Source: Chrysomallon squamiferum (Eukaryota > Mollusca > Gastropoda > Neomphalida > Peltospiridae). From it: a DNA stretch of 64,000 bases. The position numbers were made by a program, and so were the translations under genes. Location: NCBI GenBank assembly GCA_012295275.1, contig CM022665.1, positions 41,242,152 to 41,306,151 on the forward strand, read 5' to 3'. The notes beneath the pieces were generated by a model. The model was given only the letters and a program-made list of their open reading frames with translations. It was not told the origin of the DNA and did not search any database. Positions within the stretch are counted from its first letter, which is position 1; each line of letters starts with the position of its first letter. Shown here piece by piece: positions 26,911 to 39,904 of this stretch.

Positions 26911-27720
26911 CACATTACTAAATTATATTGCAACAGATGAAAATGAAGATAAATTCGTAATTTTTATAAGCTTTAAAAATAATAACAAGCAACGTTAATT
27001 TTTAACATTTATTCTCACTTACATTACACACGAAATTATTTCCCGTACTATTGAGCCACAAAACGTCATCAATATTTGAGTAACAGAGAAAGCGCCGAAA
27101 GAATCAGTCTTGAATTCGGAAACATTTGAACTGGTTCTGAGCATATATTTATGTATTTATTATTATTATTATGTTTTTAACAGAACAAATTAGCCATTTA
27201 ATAATAGTTATTAAAAGGTTAATTTGTTCAGTAAAAAAAAAACCACAAATATATGCAGTGCTCGCTCTCAGAAGTGAATAATAATAGTTACCATCATTTG
27301 AATGTCTGTGGTTGTTTCTTTTTGTTTTATTTTTTGTTAGAATGACAGAGATTTGTTTTCTTCTCTAAGGGTGGATGGATGGGTGGGTTAATATTTTAAT
27401 CATTGCATAACATCTACCATAAACTTACTAGTGTATGTTATTATTATTATTTTTTTTTTAATGTTTTTCAAAAACATAATGTAAAAACTTTATTATGCAT
27501 TTAGTAATTGTTGAAGTATATAAAATAAAATTTCTTTTCCCTGTTTTTGCTTCAGGTCAGTGTGTATGGAATTTTAATGACCGAATGATATCATAATGTT
27601 ATCCTATAATTTTAATTTTTTAAAAAATTAATTAATATATATTTTTTTAAAGATAAAGGTCTTAATTATAATAATACATTTTCAAATTTATGTGGGGTTT
27701 TTTTCCAGATATCCCACAGT

Positions 27721-27885
27721 TGTTATTTGAGGCTATCTAATAAATAATTCTTTAAAACATACAATTAATATATATATCTAAATTATACATGGAAAATACT
27801 GAAGATTCAGAAGAGTGGCCTGGCAAGTTCTTAAACCCTAAGTAATGTTTAAGATATTGCTTTAACAAATGCAGTATTCTAATGT
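27721..27885. repeat. Dispersed repeat, copy 2, partly inverted
   Basis: Starts like the copy at 26740 (TTATTTGAGGCTATCTAATA), then GAAGAGTGGCCTGGCAAG, and then GTTCTTAAACCCTAAGTAAT, the reverse complement of the tail of copy 1. It belongs to neither gene's coding part. Confidence 0.75.
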
Positions 27886-27916
<31 letters not shown>

Positions 27917-28199
27917 AAAACCAACAAATTTTTTTGATTTTATTCTCTTTACTTTGATCAAATATAATTTTCATATACAAAATATCCAATTATATAAAAA
28001 GAACATCTCACAGCAGATGTACGTTTGTTTAATACATATGGATGAAGGCATGACAAGTGAAATAAAAATATAATTTCAAAAATGATAAATAATGTATTTG
28101 TTTAATTATATTAATGTGACTGAAAATAAACAACCAGTTCATAATGAAAGTCATAAACTTTTGACATATGTAAATGCATTAGTGTTACAGGAAATATGT

Positions 28200-28276
28200 A
28201 TCGTTTCAGAAAATATGCGTAATGTCTGATTCACTCAGGAAAAAATGGTAATGCAATGCTGCAAGTAGATCATTCA
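28200..28276 (+). repeat. Dispersed repeat, copy 2 (inverted relative to copy at 16.9 kb)
   Basis: Carries GTAATGTCTGATTCACTCAG, then GGTAATGCAATGCTGCAAG and TAGATCATT, matching the reverse complement of 16868-16950. The two copies bracket the SETD3 coding region in opposite orientation. Confidence 0.75.
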
Positions 28277-29318
28277 CCAATCAGTGGAGAATTTCAGGAT
28301 GGAGGCTAGATTGTGATAGGCTAGTGAGAGCACCAGAATCCAACAGTGCTGCAAATGAGGAACACTAAATTCCACTGTGAAGACCAGAGTTTTTCTGAAA
28401 CTGAACAAATTTGAGTCTAGCAATCCATTCAGTTGTATTGTTCTTCTAACCAACAAACAAGCATGTCCTTAGTATCTTTCTATAGACAGCTAGGTTTCCC
28501 ATGGATCATCACCAGCTTTTGCCACATTAATTTAAGTTCAGTGATTTTACACATATTTTCTGCATTTTCATTAATTATACCCATTTCCTGCAATATATAT
28601 AATCAATTTAAAAAAAAGAAGAAGAGAAAAAAAGATTTCTCAAACCTGAGTGCTAATTAAGGTTGAGAAGAAATGTTTCTGTATAGATTTCTTTTATTAT
28701 GCCACTTTAAAGTTCTAGAAATAATAAATGTTTTCTTAACTCTGAATTAAAAGACTCTTAAACATCTTTTATCTCCAATAATAATAATAAAAAAAATAAA
28801 AATAAAAAATTAAAATACAAACAAAAATAATTATAAATAAATAATAATAATAAAATCTTTATTCAATATTTTCATGTTTTATTCACAAATTCCATTCCAG
28901 GCTATTACAAATCAATAATACTTAGTATTACCAACATTTGCATACATTTTAATTTTATTATTTCTGTTTTGTAAAAGTGCAACAACATACAAAAATACTG
29001 TTCTTTTGTGCTGATTAATGAATTAAGAATTAAACATTCAACTATCATTTTGTGATATACATATACACATCTTTATGAACATTTACAAATACTGATAATT
29101 GCTGGATGTGCACAAAAACTCATATTTAATCAAATTATTTTGAATCAGTAAACAGTACTTGTAGACAAACAGGAGAACAGAATGATTTATTGTGTATGTC
29201 ATTACCCATACAAAACAAACAAATACCCAGTCATAATTTTATTTTCATCTTCAGAATATTATAATAAACACAAAAAATAAACTAGTTATTATTATTAACT
29301 AATTTATGATTTTTGTAC

Positions 29319-29418
29319 AATAATAATAATAATAATAATAATAATAGTAATAATAATAATAGTAATAGTAATAATAGTAATAATAATAATAATAATAGTA
29401 ATAATAATAATAATATTA

Positions 29419-29462
<44 letters not shown>
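29319..29462. repeat. (AAT)n tract with AGT interruptions
   Basis: About 145 bases of ATA repeats in the likely CCNK 3' flank. On the minus strand it produces a false 50-residue poly-leucine frame. Confidence 0.93.
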
Positions 29463-29463
<1 letters not shown>

Positions 29464-29680
29464 TGGATAAATTTAAAAATAAATGAAATAAATTAACCAA
29501 GATTTTTGCATTACTATTTTAAAATACCTGAAACCAGTTTTCTCAGATGTTTCAAATAATGTTCTAAACCATCTGAAAACACCATACTGTTTTCCAAAAT
29601 ACATTCCCAACTAGCCCATAGACATGTCATTCACACACAAACTATGGCAGTATTTCATAGCAAATGACAAAGGACTCTTT

Positions 29681-30528
29681 TTATCTCCTGCCTGATGTCC
29701 CTGTGATGCGGACTGTGGCCAGTCCAGTGGAAGTTGATGATGTAGTTGCTTGGCTCCATGAACTTCTTGGCGCTTTGTAGTTATGACCAGAAGGCACAGG
29801 CTGTCGTGGATCTCCCATGGGTCCAGGTGGAGGAGGGACCTGGTTTGGAGGGTACTGACCAGGAGGTGCCGGTGGAGGGGGATACTGCTGGTAGGGTGGA
29901 AATGACTGAGGAGGAGGCTGGTAACCAGGCTGCGCTGGTGGAGGTGGATTGGGATAAATGGGTAGTGGGGCAGAATAGTTGGGAGGCACCTGATATGATC
30001 CGTTGTATGGCATGTTGGAGGGAACTGAACTGACTGGTGGGTAGTTCGGCTGAGGATAAGAAACTGGGGGCGGTTGGACATATCCCGTTTGCTGGTAACC
30101 AGGAGGGTATCCAGGGTTAGCTGTTGGTGGGGGCTGAGTCATTGGGTACTGTGGGTACTGATTAGGGGGAGGAGCAACGGGTGGTGGAGGGCCACCTGTC
30201 AGAAGAGTCTGAATGTTTTGGGAACCTTCCTGAGACATGAACGATGATGCATACATTCCTGTTGAAACGTAAGGATTAAACATTGTGTACTGTTCACTGT
30301 TTCCTCCTTCTGATATTGGAGGTTGAGATGAAGGAGGCATGGCAACAGGAGGAATGCTGGCAGTACTGGCTGGAGGTGGAGCTACTTCTGCCTCTTTTTC
30401 AGAAATAGGCTCTACACGTCTTTTCGATTTGCCCTGATAGGTTCAATCTTGTGCTGCTTGGCCTCCACTTTCACTGGTTTCTTTGCATCGTTTGCATGAC
30501 GGCTATGTTGAGGTTCAACTTTGGGAAT
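29681..30528 (-). CDS. CCNK: CCNK last exon, proline-rich tail, with frame change
   Basis: Entered in phase 0, the exon reads [20 protein letters not shown] and on to KQHKIEPI (human has KIPKIE here), then meets a TAG at once in that frame. From about 30430 the open frame is [20 protein letters not shown] and the long proline-rich tail to TAA at 29681. The two frames differ by one missing base. A cag at 30436-30434 could act as an alternative acceptor that starts the second frame in phase 0, but it has no pyrimidine tract. Confidence 0.85.
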
Positions 30529-33500
30529 CTGCAGACAAATAATATTAATTATTTATTCACTTCTGTTTGGAGTAAAACTGCATTGAAACTTTCTGTCTGT
30601 AATAAAACTATTTTTATCAGTATGAAGTCATACCAATAATCTGTTAAACTTTCATTCGTCAGAAATATAATAATAATGTATTTCCATATATAGAAATAAC
30701 AATAATTTCTAGCAATGGAATTAATAATAAATAACTGACATTCAGCCCATAATATTATTTATATTTGTTTAAAACATCATCAGGCTTCAGTTAATGTAAA
30801 TCAACTTCTGCACTGACAAACTAAAGATATTTTCTGTAAATATTTTATTTAAATTGCAATTAACAGGGAAATTTTATTTTTATTGTCAGTTATACATTTT
30901 TTGTTTGTTAATAAGAAGTATTGTTTTACAAAAAAAAAAAAAAAAAAAAAACATTCTCTTCTTTCTGTATAAACATAAAATGTAAGTAAAAAAGATAATA
31001 AAAGATGTTTTCTGACATTGATTACAATCTTAATTGATTACAAAATCTAATTATACATGCTGATATACATGCTTGCACACTTATGACATTGTGTATATAC
31101 ATATGTTTCTGTATAAAATATAATGTATCTGTGTGTGTGTGTGTGTGTTTGCATGAGTATATGTATATACATGCCTACCAGTAATGATAAAGAATTTTAA
31201 AAATATATTTAAAAAACTAAATACTACTAATAATAAAAAATTGTAGATTCCAGTCACAAGACTCTCATAGAGAAAGATGCCACACACAAAAAAGAAACTA
31301 AAGATGGATATATCTGCCTGCACACTAGCTACAAAAGTCTAGGAAGAAATAGAAGAGGACAGCTATAATTTGCATTCACTAGAGAGCTTCTATCAGACAC
31401 AGAAACCAAAGTAAAGTAAGAAAAGGCAAAGACTAGAACTACATGAAACATGTCATTTTTGTAAATATGTATGTATATATATATGTATATGTATAAAAGG
31501 AAAACTAGTTTAGACAAAACTAAGTATAAGTGGTTAGTTGCAGAAAACCCAAATGCCTAAACACATTCTTCAGTCCTGTGACAAGAAATCTGGCTGAACC
31601 TAGTAGACCTAAACCAGAAGCCTTTAGGATCAATGACATCCCATAAAGAGACAGCAGATTTCATAAGGAGAACAGGACTGGAAGTCTGAGCTTAGCTTTG
31701 GGAATGCAGAAGAAGAAGAAGCTGCAGAAAAATTAAAATGTTGACTGGATACAAGCGTAAGGAAATGCATGCAGCTGCAGAAGGCTGATACTTGCCACAG
31801 TTTTTCTATTTGCTTCTAACTCCTTGTCTTGTGGAATCTCCTTTAACAGTGCCATAAAAAAATAACGTGTAATATTTCTGCTAAATGTGGATGATACATT
31901 TATTAATAGTTACCTGTTAACAAATAGATATTTCTTTCTACAGATTTTTCTAAATGAAAATTTTAAACTAATGTCTTAAAATTATAAAAACAGTCTGATG
32001 ATCTCTTCAGAACCAAAACGTCCCACACTTGCAACAGAGTATAATTGGAAGCTTCACAAATAAATTTGGAATATAAATCTGATGGATGATACCTGTATAA
32101 ATTAAATTAGTATTAACTATGTTTACTTCTTACCTTTCTTACTTGTTTTTTCGGAGTTGCAGACCCTGATCTTGATACAGGAGTTCTTGATGCACCACCT
32201 TCTTTGGGTGGAGGACTAGGGGGAGGGGAGTCTTCAATTGTCTTTCCTTTATTGGAATACAGATCTAAAACCTGGTGGCAAATGTCTGCAAGAAGACAGT
32301 CATTGGATTTCATTAAATGTAATAATTAATGATAATTGATCATACAACACTTTCAAAAATCTGTTGTTAAGAATATAATTTAATAGACTCAGAAGAATGC
32401 TATTTTTTCCCCTTGTTTCATGCCTTTTTATACATGGAAATAACAAGTAAGAAAACACCGATTTTCTTTGTCAAATGTTTTGTTTTATAATTTAAATTTA
32501 TCTGTGTGAAACTGAAATGTCCACGAGTCTTTCATTAATAAACAAATTCATCTTAAATGGATATTTACAGTTTTTAATGGCTACCGTGCAGAATGTTTTT
32601 TATTCCAAAATATTTATACAATAGCACACAACACTGTTTTAATAATTTAAAAAAAGAAGATAAAGGAAAAAGAAATAATATATTGAAAATTATATAAACA
32701 AAAAACACAAAATAAAGCAGAAATCCAAGGCATGAGGTACCTTCCATCAATTCCATGGACATATCTTCAATAAAACATTCCCACCATTTTTTCCGGCTAC
32801 CAGGAATATTTGGTTTGCCGTCCCAGTCTTGAATGTCAAACTTAGAGAGTCGGGAAGCCAGGTACATGAGAGATACAGCTATAATTTCTGGTTCCCACTG
32901 TAAACAGAGTGTTGTACACATACTGCAATGTAAATATATATATATATAATTAGTTTATATTATAGTGTGTGTACAAATTCTAAAAAAATATTTAACAGTA
33001 CATTGCTAATAATTAATCAGCATGCTTAATGAAAGGCAGCAATACATTTGGTACATTAATGTTTATCAAACCTCAACATGTGATTATGTAATAATGATAC
33101 AGCAAAAAAAAAAAAAAAAAAGTTATCATCATCTCTATGGAATGATTTTACCATGTAGCAGGAAAGTGTCTTTTTTATGCACATTCCTACTGACAGCATG
33201 TATTACACCTCTGAAATGCCAGGCTGAGTAATAATGTAAGTATACTAATAGGTGCATTGAATAGGACTGATCCTTGGACGTAAACATTAGTGCATATTTC
33301 TTAATAATAAATAATAATAAACTGAAGAAATTTAATTACTTAAAATGTTTTACACTTCTGTAACTGATGTTGGAGAAATCCAACAGTATAATAAAATCAC
33401 AAAGTAATATCAGGGAAATTCAACTACTGACTATTCCTTAATAATAAACTAAAGAAATTTAATCATTCCTGGGAAATTTAACTGAATAAATATTATAATT

Positions 33501-36500
33501 ACAAACCTGTCATTAACAAATGTCCAAGCCATCTGAACCATCTTCTGTATCTGTTCTTTGTCTCCTAGTAAAGTAAATATTTAGTGATGTGTGAGTCAAA
33601 AGCCACTGCGGTGTTTCAGTTATTTGAATTAAGCCGAATATTATGCATACATACATTCTGGTGACTGAATGTGCAAGATAACATTTAATTTTTTTTAAAT
33701 ATACAACTATATACATATATATATATATATAAATATATATACACACATATAAACACACATACACAATCTAGGTTGAAACAAAAAATTCACAACATTTTTT
33801 AGTTGTTATTCAATGGCAACATTTAGATTTTTGTACAGAGATTTGTTCAACAACATATATCATGTCATTTCACCTTTCAGAAAATGTATACATGTCATAT
33901 ATTTCAGCCATGTTTGAAACAAAATTATATGCTCAAATGCCTGTCACCTGTTGAAAAATGCTACTAACTTTTGTTCCTAACCAGTATAATCCACGTAAGC
34001 TCATTTATAGTCATTAACTGTATCTTTCTATGAACATTTAAAATTTTCCAGAAAAAAATAAAATGAGGGACAAATACTATTGTCTTTTTAAAATGCTGTT
34101 CTTGTACATAATAAACTAAATCAACCATAATTATCTGAAGAAAAAAAAAAGATTTTTAATTTAAATACTTCAGTAATTATAGGAAATTGTGAAGGTTCTG
34201 TTTTAACTGAATAATACTCGAAAATTCCAATTTAATAGAAATCAAAATCTCACCTTTGAGAAATTTTGCATACTTGAGAAGAATGCCATATGGGTGTTCA
34301 ACTTGTAGGTCAAATTTAATAGTCTGTAGCAGAACTCTTTCCAGTGTCATAACTTCTTCCTAGAACACAGAACCATTCAAAATAAATTTACAGAAAGCAA
34401 TTAGTTAACAAATGAAAGAATTATATTTTAGTTTTAAATTAAAGTATAAAATGTAAATAAATAAATAAAATATCATATGTTTTCTCCCTAAAATACAAAT
34501 TTGTTCTTAAATAAAATTAATCATACTACATTTTTGTGATGAAATTTTTTCCACGATTCTGAATCATTTTATAAGACATTTCTAAATTTACTGATTGCCT
34601 AGCTGTGCTCAGTGTCTTGTGCAAAAATGTAGGACTTTTTAAAAAAGTATAACACAATTTTATTTAAAGGTATTTATTCATACAAGTCACTTATGAAACA
34701 ATGGTAAAACTTTAAAAATGGAAAATAAATTTGCAATAGATGTAAAATTCTGCTAAATATAAATTTATGATTTCACTAACTAACTAAATACAGAATGTCA
34801 TTTAAACAAGGATTTTACAAATTTCCAGAAAAGTGGGATGAACAAAACACAAAAATTATAAGACACTTCAAGGGTTACACCACAAGCGAGCTATACACAT
34901 TAAGATGTCAAATATTTATTTTGAAATAAAATACTGTGTTCTGCAGTGCAAACCTTTGGATCACTCCCAAATGTTGAAAACTGCTGAGGGGTCAGTAAAC
35001 TCTGAGATATTTTGATGATGTCTTTGCATTTCTTTGGTGTTTCTTCAACTTTTCCAGCAAGGAAAAGACAACAGGCAGCAGTCACCTTAACAACATTATA
35101 AAACAAACATATTTAAATTGTAAAAAATCCTAATTATATATTCACATCATGTAACTTATTTTAAATAATATTTAATTTTTTTTTTTTTTAAATTTGAATT
35201 ATGCATTTATATCATTTAACTTAATTTCAAACTGTTAGAAAAGGAAAACAAATATTTTAAAGAAAATTATGCAGGAATACAGTTAATATATGGAAACATA
35301 CAATTAAAGCTTCAAATAAAATGATTTGAGCCAAGCTTTTTGTTGTAAATGCATAACAAATATGTTTGTGTTAGCTTCACTACACATTTTACAATATGAT
35401 GTAATTTTTGAAAAAATAAATAAATTGTATGGCTTCTTTTAAAGTTTTAAGAAAATTTTCATATGAATACAATTAACACTTTCACTTTCACAAAAATTTA
35501 AATATACAATTAAAAAAGTGTAACTTACATATCTTGGAAATTCTTTGAAGGAATGGAACATGTAAAATCTATGGAAATACACAACACCAGTTGCATTAGT
35601 ATCAAAGCGTCTGAATATATGGTTAAGGAAAATATCAATTTTAATACTTTTAAGCTACATATTATGTACCATTTGTGCTTAATACCAGTTACACCAGCAA
35701 ATGGCATATCTGTAAACAGTACTTTTTTAGCTCATGTTAAAACAATGTTCCTTTGTATTAGGTCCTTTGGAAAGCGACAATCAGAATTGACAACACAGAA
35801 CTTTTTGTTTTTTGATGTGGCAAGTTTGACAAACAAAAGTGAGTTTATACAGTTTGACATAACTTTTTTTGGTATCAGAACTAGGAGTAAAATAAAAAAT
35901 TGTATCAAAAAATTGAGCTAATGCTCTACGGAACAGATCTAAAAAGCAAGATAACACATTCCCTTAGCCACACATATAATTATCTTTCACTTAGATCTAT
36001 ATATAGTTTCATCTACAAATATATGTGTAATGCAGTCTTTTGTCCATCAGATTCAATATATGTGGAATTATCTAATCAAGATCGTCTCCTTTCAAATTAA
36101 ACAATACAAAAGTGGTGTGAGAATGAAAGTTTTACATCTACTATTATGAGCAGGATACAGATCTACTGATCAGATTTCTGATACTGATCCACTTTATTTC
36201 ATAAGCTGTTCACCATGACTAGGAAGAAAGTCATAAAGATGTCCTCAAAATATTAACTGGTTGGAATGAACTAGCTATGCACAGTATGTGAGGACACATC
36301 TGTTTTCTGTAGTACCTGCAAAGGATGGTCACATACACACTCTATGCCAAGCTGTATGAAAGGAGGATCTTAAGATGTTACCGAAAATTCACACAGGAGA
36401 CATCAGTCTCTAAGGCTGCTGTGTCAATGATGGTTTTGGATTTGCTCAGTCTGTGTGGCTTGAAAGAAGCTATTGCACCATCCAGGTTGAAGTTGCTGGA

Positions 36501-38048
36501 ACATACATTGAACATAGAGAAAATTCAAATCAAAGATACACATCTGGAATATCTGGATAAAACCACCATTTCCAGTTCACATATGACAATTCCATACTCA
36601 ACAGCCCCCTGTTTGGAACCCCTGAAATGGTACTGCTTAAAGGGCAATCAAAATTGTCTTTTTTAATGCAGTATCTGTAGCTAGCATGGGAAATGAAAGT
36701 AATGCAATGTGCTTCAAGTATAAACCTGTATCAAACTTGTTGCCAATCTGCAATATTATGAGAGTCATAATCAGTTTGAAAGTTTCAAACTTGCTGCACC
36801 ATCTTTGGAAACTGCATGCAAAGACTGTGCAAAGGATGGAGCATATTCCTCAATATTTACAATGATGGCTTTCTTCAATTTTGCAGTGAAAAATATCTTC
36901 TGTATAAGCACCTATGAATGGAGTTTCAGACAAGTGCATTGAAATATCGAATACAACACTCTATCCACAAACTGCCAGCAAGAAATGTAGTGTTGAATCC
37001 ATATATTTAATGTGGATGCAAACTGATGGAAAGCTGGAAAGTAGCAAAGAATTTTGAACTGGGTCCACAACCATTTCATGTCTCTGACTGAGCAGAACAC
37101 CACCAACGACAAAGTTTCATCTAGGCAGGAACTGAGCTCTAAACAGAAAATCATCACCACCTATGACCATGAACCTGTCTGAAATGAAGATGCAAACTAA
37201 TGATGCAGACCATAGGCCAAAGTTGTTAAAGGCATCCGATCATGAATTGCACACTGATTTTAATATCGATGAATCAGGTTGGAGCAGACTAACCACGCTA
37301 ACCACTGACACACAAGTATATCATATTAAATCAAACCCTCTATGATAAACTAAGGATTTATTGTTGGTAATTTTGAGCTTGTTGTTAGTAGTTATAGGTT
37401 TTAATTGTTGGTAGTAGTTCTGAAGCTTTGTTGTCTGTATTTGACAGCAAGTTGTTAACTGACTAGAGGCAACTGACTAGCTAATTTTATTTATTTAATA
37501 TGTAGTATATATTATTTCTTACTTTCCACATACATATACACCTTTCTGAAGATACAGGTAAGAACTTTTCTGAAACTGATGACATTTGCTAACTCTGTGA
37601 ACCTACAGTAAATATATATTTGAGAGGGTTCCTTCATCTTACAAACTTGGCTGCCTCCAACACTAAATTGAGTCCTGCAATAATGATGGATTTTCTACCA
37701 TTAAACTTACTCCTGTTCTTGTTGTCAGGAATTCTGAGGCTGTTGTGATTTTTTTGTTGGTAATTTACAGGACTGTGGGCAGGTGGTGAAGGTTTTGTCA
37801 TTATGATGACCATGTTTAAAATAATCAAAGCTATATACAGTATAGTCTCTGTCACAGATTCGAAAATAAAAATTAGAAACAAATAGTATTTCTTAAAACT
37901 GTAAAGGATACAATCCCATCTTAGTACCAGCATCCATAATAAACCGAGCACCTTCTCGTCTATATCGAGATTCAACAGGCCATTCGATATTATCATGCAG
38001 CGATGGCGAATTACGGATGTCTCTCTTATCAAAATACCAGCAAGGCAT
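29681..38048 (-). CDS. CCNK: Cyclin K, CDK12/CDK13 partner (8 coding exons, apparent frameshift in the last)
   Basis: Exons: 38048-37912, 35610-35529, 35085-34954, 34359-34254, 33564-33507, 32922-32741, 32285-32134, 30528-29681. Cyclin K binds CDK12 and CDK13 in the nucleus to phosphorylate the RNA polymerase II tail during elongation. Residues 1-232 form the two cyclin boxes: [80 protein letters not shown] and [11 protein letters not shown], all near-identical to human cyclin K. A Ser/Pro/Lys linker follows, then a proline-rich tail with many PPP and YPP runs. Exons 1-7 sum to 849 bases. Exon 8 has 848, one short of a whole number of codons, and changes frame near 30428-30440. With that allowed for, the protein would be about 565 residues (human 580). 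The start ATG follows an acceptor by 14 bases. It lacks the short N-terminal extension of human cyclin K. Confidence 0.96.
31230..31800. other. CCNK intron 7 segment of higher complexity, unidentified
   Basis: Within the 1.6 kb intron this stretch is less AT-rich than its surroundings and not simple repeat. It has no open frame or end repeats that I can name. An old mobile-element body is possible. Confidence 0.3.
36100..37340. other. CCNK intron 1 island of non-repetitive sequence, unidentified
   Basis: About 1.2 kb inside the 2.3 kb first intron is of balanced composition. It holds fragmentary frames on both strands, the longest a plus-strand frame at 36325-36666. I recognise no domain in them. 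A decayed mobile element or processed gene copy would fit. Confidence 0.4.
37912..38048 (-). CDS. CCNK: CCNK first coding exon
   Basis: Starts [20 protein letters not shown] and continues [20 protein letters not shown], ending in phase 2 at gtatcc. Human cyclin K has KPCWYWDKKDLAHTPS and [19 protein letters not shown] here. The acceptor ttgttttag ends at 38063, leaving 14 bases of 5' untranslated sequence. Confidence 0.93.
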
Positions 38049-38439
38049 TGTCGAATTTCAGTCTAAAACAAACAAAAAGAAAATTATTTTATGAATATAA
38101 TTTATTTCATACAGATATGACGACAACCACGAACAGTGATTGCGCTGTTACTAGTTGTACCACTACTAGAAGTAGGACACTATCACTTGTATCAGTCTGT
38201 TACAATTTATAACCGTTGTACGACTCATCTTATTAGTAATAGTAACAGTATAAACACAGTGTGATGCCTGCATTACAATTTACATATACAAATATAGTAA
38301 ATAGCCCGGTCTTAGAAAGAAAAAAACGAAAACAATCTTGGCTTAAATTACTAGACTGACCTTTTATTTAATCTAATAAATGTCGTCTGATGCTGAAACA
38401 TACACAATTTTTATTTTAAAGTGAAATTGCATGTTCCCT

Positions 38440-38610
38440 ATTTTTGTCCCCAAAATATAGGAAATCAGTCTACTAGTCTCGTTCAACTCGGCACTAGTCT
38501 CGTTCTGCGATATCAAACCGGATACAGACGAACAGCGTTAGAATCGATACTTCCTGGCGGGAACAGAAAAGTTTGAGAGCTAAAGCGTCATTCTAGAGAA
38601 GGTTAGAAAT
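38440..38610 (-). promoter_or_regulatory. Possible CCNK promoter or 5' untranslated exon
   Basis: This is the most GC-rich, non-repetitive stretch upstream of the CCNK start, 0.4-0.55 kb from the acceptor at 38063. It holds two copies of ACTAGTCTCGTTC and a CTTCCTGGCGGGAA segment like an E2F/ETS site. No transcription start can be shown. Confidence 0.3.
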
Positions 38611-39904
38611 AACTTTAATAATACTAAAAATAATAATAAAAATAAAAATTAAATAGCAAAAAATATAATTTAAAAATAAATAAAAATAAATAAAAATAGT
38701 AACTATATTAATCTGCTATATCAAATGTATGTAATTGCTTAATAATAATATTCCAATTCTGGGTCCTGTGAAATACCGTCAAGTCGCCAAACTTTGTCAT
38801 TATTGTTACTACTACTACTACGACCACTACTAAATAATGAATCACGAGAAATTTAAATGTGATGTTGTCCTAGATTGCTTCATGCTGTAATTCTTCACGA
38901 AGTAATTGATAAAATAAACCAAACTTGTTTAAAATGTGTATAACCTAAACCTTTTGGAAAATTTTCAGACCTAATAATAAATCTCTTTTTTTTTTTTCCT
39001 TTGAAAGGTCTCTGAGTTCTGTAGGAGTTGCAGTAATTTAAGTATTCAACATGATATATCAAGTGAATTTGCAGGAAATTTTGTGGAGGTTGAGTTTTAA
39101 ATCACTGACACATCGAAGCAAAGAAAAGTGGGTTTCAAGTTCTTTATTAGTAGTAGTAGTTTATTTATGTTAAAAATTACATAGCACAGCACAGCAAGGC
39201 CCAGCTTAAGGTAGCATAACACAGCATATTATAGCGTAACGCAGCATAATAGAACAGAATAGCATGAAATAGTACAATATAATATATAGCATAGTGAGGC
39301 ATAGTGTAGTATAGTAAGAGGGGTTTCCTAAATCATAGTTTGAAATCATAAATTTTACATGATTCCTGAGTTGGGTTGAGGAGAGAGAGAACAGTTTTAA
39401 ACTGATAAATACATCAATGTTATTTAAAACAGTTCTTGCCTTCATTCACACATAAGCAGGATGTATTTATTTACTGATTAGTTTGTTTATTTATTTATTT
39501 ATTTATTTATTTATTTTTCTCTGTACAACTTCAGAAGTGCCAGTCCAGCAGAGGTAGACATAGGTGAACTGCTACACGTTTTTCACTCCACAGAGTTCGA
39601 CACAAGTCGGAAAAGCTTTGTCTTGCCTGTGATGTTGCAACGATCAAGGGTTTGTTCCATGTATCTCTATCTCTTTGAAGAGAATGAACAGAAGAGAGAC
39701 ACCCACAAACATACGTACTCACTCTCATTCACATACCCATTCTCTCTCTGATGCACACACACATATACCCACTGCTTTCACCTTCGCATACATAACCACT
39801 GTCTCTAACCCACACATACATAATAAGATCTGAGAGCTGCATACACAAGTTAAAATTCTAATCAAAAATCACACATGACAGTCATTAGTATTACTATTAT
39901 TGTG

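Larger units (their letters stand above)
26202..29680. other. SETD3-CCNK intergenic region
   Basis: About 3.5 kb lie between the CCNK stop and the SETD3 start. The SETD3 promoter, its non-coding first exon and the CCNK 3' untranslated region must lie here. No third gene is supported. It holds two related repeats near 26.74 and 27.72 kb, one end of an inverted repeat pair at 28.2 kb, and a long ATA tract at 29.3 kb. The least repetitive part, near 27.0-27.15 kb, is the best guess for the SETD3 promoter. Confidence 0.55.

Noticed and set aside
29746-30081. 95-codon and 156-codon frames over the CCNK tail
   Set aside because: They are shadows of the proline-rich CCNK frame; only that frame connects with the cyclin boxes.
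30433-30480. A 41-base micro-intron in the CCNK last exon to explain the frame change
   Set aside because: A gt...cag pair exists, but 41 bases is very short for an animal intron and it would remove residues that look coding.
35553-35921. 122-codon plus-strand frame
   Set aside because: It runs antisense across CCNK exon 2 and has no recognisable domain.
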